DNA of 64,000 nt, from the NCBI GenBank assembly GCA_037576215.1, contig JBANDB010000016.1, positions 806,001 to 870,000 on the forward strand. The letters run 5' to 3'. This document shows positions 58,625 to 64,000 of this stretch, piece after piece. The DNA is from Armillaria gallica. Lineage: Eukaryota > Basidiomycota > Agaricomycetes > Agaricales > Physalacriaceae. The notes below the pieces were generated by a model. The model did no database searches. It was not told where the DNA came from and saw nothing but the letters and a program-made list of their open reading frames with translations. The number at the start of each line of letters is the position of its first letter. Position 1 is the first letter of the stretch. The position numbers and the translations under genes are program-made.

Positions 58625-60208
58625 ATGGAATCATACCCCAGCTCTGATCAGATCATGAAGGGTCCTATCCTTCTCTGCTCTAATTGCGGTGCCGGCTTCG
58701 ACGTCGATGCGTCCCACACAGAGTCGCTGGAGCAGAATCTCGAGTTACTAAGATCTGGAAATGCACTGTTGTCTGCTGATGCAGTACTCTTCCCTGAGTA
58801 TATCATGCGCGCAGAGTTTGACCTCTTTCGATATGATCGGGAGATTCAGTGCCATCTAGACACGGTCGAGAGGCTCAGGTGTGATCGCACCGAAGTGGAG
58901 GAGTACATCAAACAAAAGAAGTCCCTCTTAGCACCTATCCGTCGTCTACCGCCAGAATTGCTTTGTGCCGTTTTCAAGGAGGCGATAAAGACGGAAGACC
59001 CAACATCTTTATTGCGAATCGCTCTGGTATGCACCTGTTGGCGCCGTCTCGCCCTCTCCACCCATTCGTTGTGGTCCACGATAACTCTAGACTTGCAATG
59101 CCCATTTTCCAGGTCATCTCGTGATCATTACGGGGTTTGGATTCCTCTCTACCTCCATCGCTCTAAAGACGAGCCTCTCCAAATCGACTTCCGGGATAGT
59201 CGATATAATGATGCTGACTTGGTTACCTGGCCGTCGCGCGGATTTCTATCTACTCTTTTCGCAGAGGCACGACGCTGGAAGGAGGTACACATCTCATTCA
59301 TGTATTCCCGATCTTTCTTTTTCCTTGGAGAGTTCGTCAAAGACGCCATTTTCCCTCGACTAGAATTAGTCGATGTCACGTATTTTGGGGGATCGAATGT
59401 CATCGACGCCATGACCTCTGTTATTCTCCTCGCTCCCAATCTTCGAACTCTGTCTTTCAAAGGACATCTCTTGTCCAATGATGACGGGGCCCCCATGCCT
59501 GCGAAAAGTATCCGAACGTTCAAGGCAGACATGATCCTTAGTGATATCGGACGTTTTGTCTCAACCATTGCTTCTATGCCCGAGCTGACCCACGTTACCG
59601 TTGGGTGCTTTACATGCAGCCACGCCGCAAATCATCCGATCGAGGTACTCTCCCATCTAACATCATTAACCCTTCTCATGCACGATTACTCTTACAACAA
59701 TCTTCAAGCTATCATCACGCCTCTACACCTGCCGAATTTAGCCTCGCTGTCTTTAGTACACGAGAAAGATGGTACTTCCGCGGGGAACCTATTCAAATTC
59801 GCGCATCTGGAGCATCTTCTCCGATCCTGTGCCAGCTCGTTGCGGCTACTCCATATCTTATATCTTCCTATCGACGAGAAGGATTTGATTCTTATACTCG
59901 AGACAATTTCGCGGCTCTGTGAGCTTGTTATACATTGGCCCAAGGCATCCTATGCCTCAATTGAGACAACCATCCAATATCTAGCTGATACGCGGACAAT
60001 GCACCTGGCACAACTCACGTCACTTGAGCTCGTGTGGTGTCAGGGTGTTGACGAGGAGATAATAGTTGATATGGTGGAAGTACGGATGGCTTGTACGCGT
60101 CTTCGGCGGGTGACTTTGGGGAGGGATATGCCCCAGGCTAATCTGGGGGACAAGGCGAGGAGGAGGATGCACCTTCTTGGGCTGGACCCTCAAGAAGACG
60201 GTGACTGA
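58625..60208 (+). CDS. F-box protein, leucine-rich
   Basis: Single exon, 527 residues, ATG 58625 (MESYPSSDQIMKGPILLCSN); an upstream GTG in frame is ignored. Short N-terminal CSNCGAGFDV, then a coiled coil (LFRYDREIQCHLDTVERLRC), then the F-box IRRLPPELLCAVFKEAIKT with LVCTCWRRLALSTHSLWSTI. The rest is leucine-rich (LTSLTLLMHDYSYNNLQAII). Architecture is that of the 51008 gene (Cys pair, coiled coil, F-box, LRR-like) but sequence is clearly different, so it is a family member, not part of the recent duplication. Expected Skp1-binding subunit of an SCF ligase, target unknown. Confidence 0.85.
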   Translation: MESYPSSDQIMKGPILLCSNCGAGFDVDASHTESLEQNLELLRSGNALLSADAVLFPEYIMRAEFDLFRYDREIQCHLDTVERLRCDRTEVEEYIKQKKSLLAPIRRLPPELLCAVFKEAIKTEDPTSLLRIALVCTCWRRLALSTHSLWSTITLDLQCPFSRSSRDHYGVWIPLYLHRSKDEPLQIDFRDSRYNDADLVTWPSRGFLSTLFAEARRWKEVHISFMYSRSFFFLGEFVKDAIFPRLELVDVTYFGGSNVIDAMTSVILLAPNLRTLSFKGHLLSNDDGAPMPAKSIRTFKADMILSDIGRFVSTIASMPELTHVTVGCFTCSHAANHPIEVLSHLTSLTLLMHDYSYNNLQAIITPLHLPNLASLSLVHEKDGTSAGNLFKFAHLEHLLRSCASSLRLLHILYLPIDEKDLILILETISRLCELVIHWPKASYASIETTIQYLADTRTMHLAQLTSLELVWCQGVDEEIIVDMVEVRMACTRLRRVTLGRDMPQANLGDKARRRMHLLGLDPQEDGD

Positions 60209-60362
60209 TTCCTTTGTTATTCCTCTAAATTTTTGATGATGACTCAATAATATCGCGTTAATGACAGCAAAACCTTGAATGATACATTGAATCCTGTGTT
60301 TGGGAAATACAATTGACACGAAGGTGTGTTGCTCGTATCAATAAATATCCCATTCCCAACGG

Positions 60363-60739
60363 TCACGCGTATTCGCAGCCACCGACAGTAGCACCACTCT
60401 ACAATGATTTGTTCCGGGGTTAGTAGACGCACACAAACTTCAAACTGGCGAGAGACTCACGCTGTAGAACGTTCCTGTGCAACAGACTGGAGTGGCGCAA
60501 CTGCTGAAGGGCTCGCAGCCGGTCCCGACATAACTGTTATATACCTATAACAAGAACCGTTGGCTTCACAACCAACATGAAATATTTTCGAGACGTACGA
60601 AGCTGAGCTTGCTGCAGCACCAGATGTGCGCGGGCAGGGCGCATGTCACTGCGGTCTCTCGAGCATCGACGTCTGGACTAGGCGCTGCTGCGCAGAAGAT
60701 GAAATAGAGAGGGAGTAGAGCGAGAGCTTGCTTGAACAT
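60363..60739 (-). CDS. Hydrophobin-like small secreted 8-cysteine protein, copy 1
   Basis: Three exons, 60739-60599, 60544-60461 and 60398-60363; 86 residues. Signal peptide MFKQALALLPLYFIFCAAAP, then eight cysteines in the order C, CC, C, C, CC, C with spacings 7, 14, 5, 4 and 13. The pairing order is that of hydrophobins, but the loop between cysteines 3 and 4 and the 4-5 spacing are shorter than in class I, so it is hydrophobin-like rather than a standard member. Such proteins coat aerial hyphae or act at interfaces. Intron 1 (GT-AG) must end at the earlier TATAG to keep VYNSYVG in frame. It is first of a tandem array at about 1.3-1.5 kb spacing. Confidence 0.72.
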
Positions 60740-61883
60740 CGTACTAATGAGCAGGTCAAAGAACGACGCTCTAATATTCAGGTAGGGATTCTTGGCCTTT
60801 TAAATACAGGGCTCAAAGCGCCGCCTGAAGCGTTGGTCTCCAGCGGCATCTATTCGGAACTCTGCTGTCATTGCATGTCTGATCCTACAACAGTCCAGTC
60901 TCACCTAGGTAGACGCATACATCTCATGCTCCCCGAGTCCTGACACTTAAACGATGTGGAACACAGTCATGGGATTGTCACATGAAGGGGCGGATCACTT
61001 CTTTTTGCGCGGTCGGATGTTCTCAATGGCTGTGACCCACTTGAAGAACTTCAAAGTGCGGGGAAAGTAACTCGTGGCCGAGAGGCACATGCATCATTGT
61101 GCTCGCTGCTGACCAACATGCCGGACACAACGTCAATACGTCCACTGCACATACGACGGTTGAAACTATCTCATACAGTTCACTTTTGTACCCATCAAGC
61201 CGGGTGCGACGTATGGTTTCCGACTTGCCAAGCCGCCGATGTCAGTCCGGCTGAAGTTCAGTTTGGAGGAAAAACAAGAACGAAAGGTGCGCACTGATCA
61301 CTACGTCGCCGTTCTATATGCATACGATTCTTGATGGGTTGAAAGAAGGTTTTGTCACCACCCGGTCCATTGGTTCTCTGCTCAATAGCTTCTTGATTAC
61401 TTCACTATCATACCGCCTAGGCATGCTCGGGTCGGGGTCTCGCGGCTTCCCTAATAGGCACTTTGTCATCGGTGCGCTCCAACAACGCACCACAACTTCG
61501 GATGGCAGGACTTTGTTGTCGCACCATGCCAACGCATGTCAATATAATACGGTACTTAATCTGCAGGCTCCGATAATTAGTAGCTGAGATTATACCCCGA
61601 CCACGGGTCGCTACATAAGATCTCTAGCGCTTTCGTTGGGTAACGCTGAAGCTTCGGGGGAGCCTTACCCTTGGGTCAACTGCGTCTCCGATAACACGGG
61701 TGAGCACTAAACACATCCATTGCTTGGCATTGCTGAAGGTTCTATGTTTCTCAATGGACTCAATCACAGTTTCTTCGCTTCGAAAATGTTACATTATGAT
61801 CGTGTAATACTGAGAGTTTGAGATTCCACAGACGAGAACAACCGCGTCCTTCTCAGCTTGTGCTATCCAACCCGCTCCTCTTT
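60740..61883. other. Spacer of the hydrophobin-like array
   Basis: Contains no gene. Segments around 61020-61290 and 62500-62730 share blocks (for example the AAGCCGCC region), which shows that the repeated unit includes upstream sequence. Confidence 0.45.
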
Positions 61884-62245
61884 TCACACGTACTCGCAGC
61901 CACCAATACTGTTTTGAGACTAGAAAGATCACTTTTCAGACACAAGCTCGTACGAATAAAGGCCATGAACAGAACACACATAGTCAAAAGTACCAGTGCA
62001 ACAGACTGGACGCGCACAGTTGCTAATGGGATTGCAGTGCACCCCTACGTAGCTGTTATATACCTATGATAAGGTCAGTTTCACGAATAGCGTATTCTAT
62101 TCATGCAACATACGAAGGTCACCGTGGTGCAGCAATAGACGTTGCATGAAGCTCGAGCGTCCAAGGTCTCTGCAGCTTTGGGACCAGGCGCAGCCGCGCA
62201 GAGCATCAGATAGAGAGGGAGTAAAGCGAGACCTTGCTTGAACAT
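61884..62245 (-). CDS. Hydrophobin-like small secreted 8-cysteine protein, copy 2
   Basis: Three exons, 62245-62114, 62063-61978 and 61908-61884; 80 residues. Signal peptide MFKQGLALLPLYLMLCAAAP and cysteine order C, CC, C, C, CC, C with spacings 3, 14, 5, 4 and 10. The blocks FVYNSYVG and RPVCCTGTF match copy 1 closely. The second intron uses GTGTTC two bases beyond a stronger GTGTGT; only this choice reaches the GGCEYV end in frame, so this splice is less certain. Cysteine loop 1 is four residues shorter than in copy 1. Confidence 0.62.
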
Positions 62246-63204
62246 CATGATAATATGCAGTTCAAAGAACGATGCGGAAATATTGAGCTAAGGATCTGCT
62301 TAAATACTGGCATCTCAGAATTCAAAGAGCCGTCTAGGCGTGCCAAGTACTACTACCACACGCATTGGATTACAGGCGTATCTTCGGAACTGTCAACATC
62401 AAGGAATGGAAGGTAAAATCAAGTGGAAAACCACCTGTTCTGATAGATAGCGCGTTCCAGGTGGCTCGAAGTAGAGCTATTCGACGACCTTGACAAGCTA
62501 AACTTCACTGGACGGGGAAAGCAAGCCGCCAATGTGTCGTGCCGATCAATCAACGGTTGGCAATTCGCAGAAAGTGCTTTGTTTTTTGACCTGATAGAAA
62601 CCGTTTACATGCCGTCCAGAGAGGTAGGCGTGGTAGGCGTGGGAGCGCAAGTCTCATTTGCTACGCCGCCGTTCCTGGGCCTCCAGTGGATCGTCCGTAT
62701 GTCTACGAAAGCAACCGGTGAGCGCCGACTAAAAGGGTAGGACAATGCCTGCAAGACCTGAAAAGATTTCAAAGCTTAGTCGAGTGCCTTGGCGCGTCCG
62801 TGACATAGTAGAGCCCTCAACTGTCGAGGCTAACCCTTTCTCCAAACCAGCGAACCGAATGAGTAAGAGTAGCTTTTGGCGATGAATTTGGACTATCGGG
62901 CCGGCAGAAGAGGTACCGCTACGGTCTCCCGAGGGGCTAGTGTTGAATGCATGAGACCAGTCACGCGCGCAGAATTATGTAAAGAAAAAAGAATGGAAAT
63001 CAGCCTGAAGATCGCAACGAACCCCGTAAGTGCGACGCTAGACCGTTCAGTAGAGGCCCATAGGATTCTCCTGGTCTTGAGATTTCGATAATCAACTTTG
63101 GGGATGCAACCTGGAGTGGGCGATTTTCCATATGATACGAAAGACGCCAAGTACCCACTGTAAAATACCTGGAATACGTTTTATGAACGATCTGTCGCAC
63201 TCCC
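62246..63204. other. Spacer of the hydrophobin-like array
   Basis: No gene seen. It includes a GGTAGGCGT repeat at 62625-62641 and the sequence related to 61020-61290. Confidence 0.4.
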
Positions 63205-63533
63205 TTTTCACGCATGATCACAGCCATACGTATTGTTCTGAGATTAGAAAGATCGTATATAAGCCTTGCTAGTACTTGACAAATGGGCGGAAACGTGCAA
63301 TCAAATACGCCAGTGCAAAAGACTGGACTTGTTAACGGGATTGCAGCTAGTCCCGATGCTAACTGTGCAATACCTATCAGCTTACGGACAGCAGGAGTAA
63401 TGGTGCATACAAAGCTCCGATCTGCAACTATATATGTGATAAGGAAGCCCCATGTCCCTCGACGGTTCAAGTTCTCTACAGCCAGGAAGTGATGCAGAGA
63501 TTACTTAGAGAGGAGATAGGGTAAGTGGAACAT
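63205..63533 (-). pseudogene. Decayed hydrophobin-like gene, copy 3
   Basis: The reverse complement starts with an ATG and a few codons of the signal peptide (MFHLPYLLSK) and then a stop. Later blocks align with copy 2: the VNKSSLLH-like region around 63330, and GTCTTTTGCACT where copies 1-2 have the CC doublet GTCTGTTGCACT. So one of the paired cysteines is lost. It ends near 63205 with the relic of the terminal exon. Confidence 0.6.
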
Positions 63534-64000
63534 CGTGGCAGTAGGCAGGTGAAGGAACAATGTAAGAATATTACAGGCAGCCCTGGGCCTCGCTGGCAGG
63601 AGTCAGGAGCCGCCTGCAGACGTGAGCAGCACGCGCACTGAAAGCGGTCACCGGTCGGCGGTGGGCCATCTTGTGAGCTGTCAATAGAAGAATCTGGAAG
63701 ATTGAACTAAATTGTGTTTACTTGTTTTGAAAAGATGCTCCAGACGACCGACTCCAATAGCTCTTCGATTTCCACAAACAATCGGTAGAGCACTGGTACT
63801 CGACTGTTGAACTTGCAGTGCTCGTGAAGAGCCGAGCAAGCCGGTGGCGGCAAGTGCTGACCAATTGATCCGAATGCCTTTCTAAGCTTTGCGGGAAAAA
63901 TACGGGAAAATACTCTTGGGTCCGATGATGGGCATGCTATCCTTCGCGTAGTTGATGAGCATGTTACCATTTAGACGCGCATACTTGAACCCTAGTGCTA
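63534..64000. other. Window end, no gene seen
   Basis: The 87-codon minus frame at 63707-63970 has no motif or splice support. Confidence 0.35.

Noticed and set aside
1..64000. tRNA, rRNA, CRISPR or intact transposon genes
   Set aside because: I looked for T-arm motifs, direct repeat-spacer patterns and RT/transposase motifs by eye and found nothing convincing; a tRNA or TE scan would settle it.

Overview
The window is nuclear DNA of a filamentous basidiomycete, most likely an Agaricomycete. Nearly every gene is split by introns of about 45-60 bp, and intergenic spacing is compact but not operonic. The gene set also fits: a class IV-type chitin synthase, a fungal tetraspanin, a Whi2-like BTB protein, a multi-intron P450, a stand-alone NRPS-like adenylation enzyme, large-leucine-content F-box proteins and small 8-cysteine secreted proteins. 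I found no rRNA, no tRNA I could support, no CRISPR array and no intact transposase or reverse transcriptase.

Layout. 1-6.4 kb: two members (one cut by the window edge) of a mitochondrial-looking, four-module RRM-like family, flanking a tetraspanin; a foldback element lies at 1.3 kb. 7.2-10.8 kb: a quinone oxidoreductase and a cytochrome P450 transcribed divergently from a 340 bp gap. 11.3-11.5 kb: four short hairpin repeats whose stems covary. 12-21 kb: left arm of an inverted segmental duplication (helical protein gene, RRM-like gene, acidic protein gene and its relic, broken F-box gene, fused RRM relic, helical-protein relic). 21.4-21.9 kb: diverged tandem repeat. 22.1-26.1 kb: a 1288-residue disordered protein. 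28.2-29.8 kb: unknown 498-residue protein. 30.2-34.7 kb: chitin synthase. 36.0-37.2 kb: Whi2-like. 39.3-41.6 kb: Ser/Pro-rich protein of uncertain model. 44.4-46.4 kb: NRPS-like adenylation protein. 48.7-49.8 kb: broken F-box gene. 49.85-55.86 kb: right arm of the inverted duplication, holding the intact F-box and RRM-like copies. 57.0-57.6 kb: thioredoxin. 58.6-60.2 kb: another F-box protein. 60.4-63.5 kb: tandem array of two intact and one decayed hydrophobin-like genes.

The most unusual content is the family of four-module RRM-like proteins with mitochondrial-type presequences. There are four apparently functional copies (one partial) and two relics. At three places a member sits beside a gene for an all-helical protein of unknown function, and two such blocks were carried into an inverted duplication together with an F-box gene. 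In the duplicated copies the first intron of the RRM-like gene has moved from a GT to a GC donor, and two further GC-AG introns occur elsewhere in the window.

All gene models were derived by hand from reading-frame continuity, splice consensus and comparison of paralogs inside the window. No database search was possible, so functional names rest on motif recognition.
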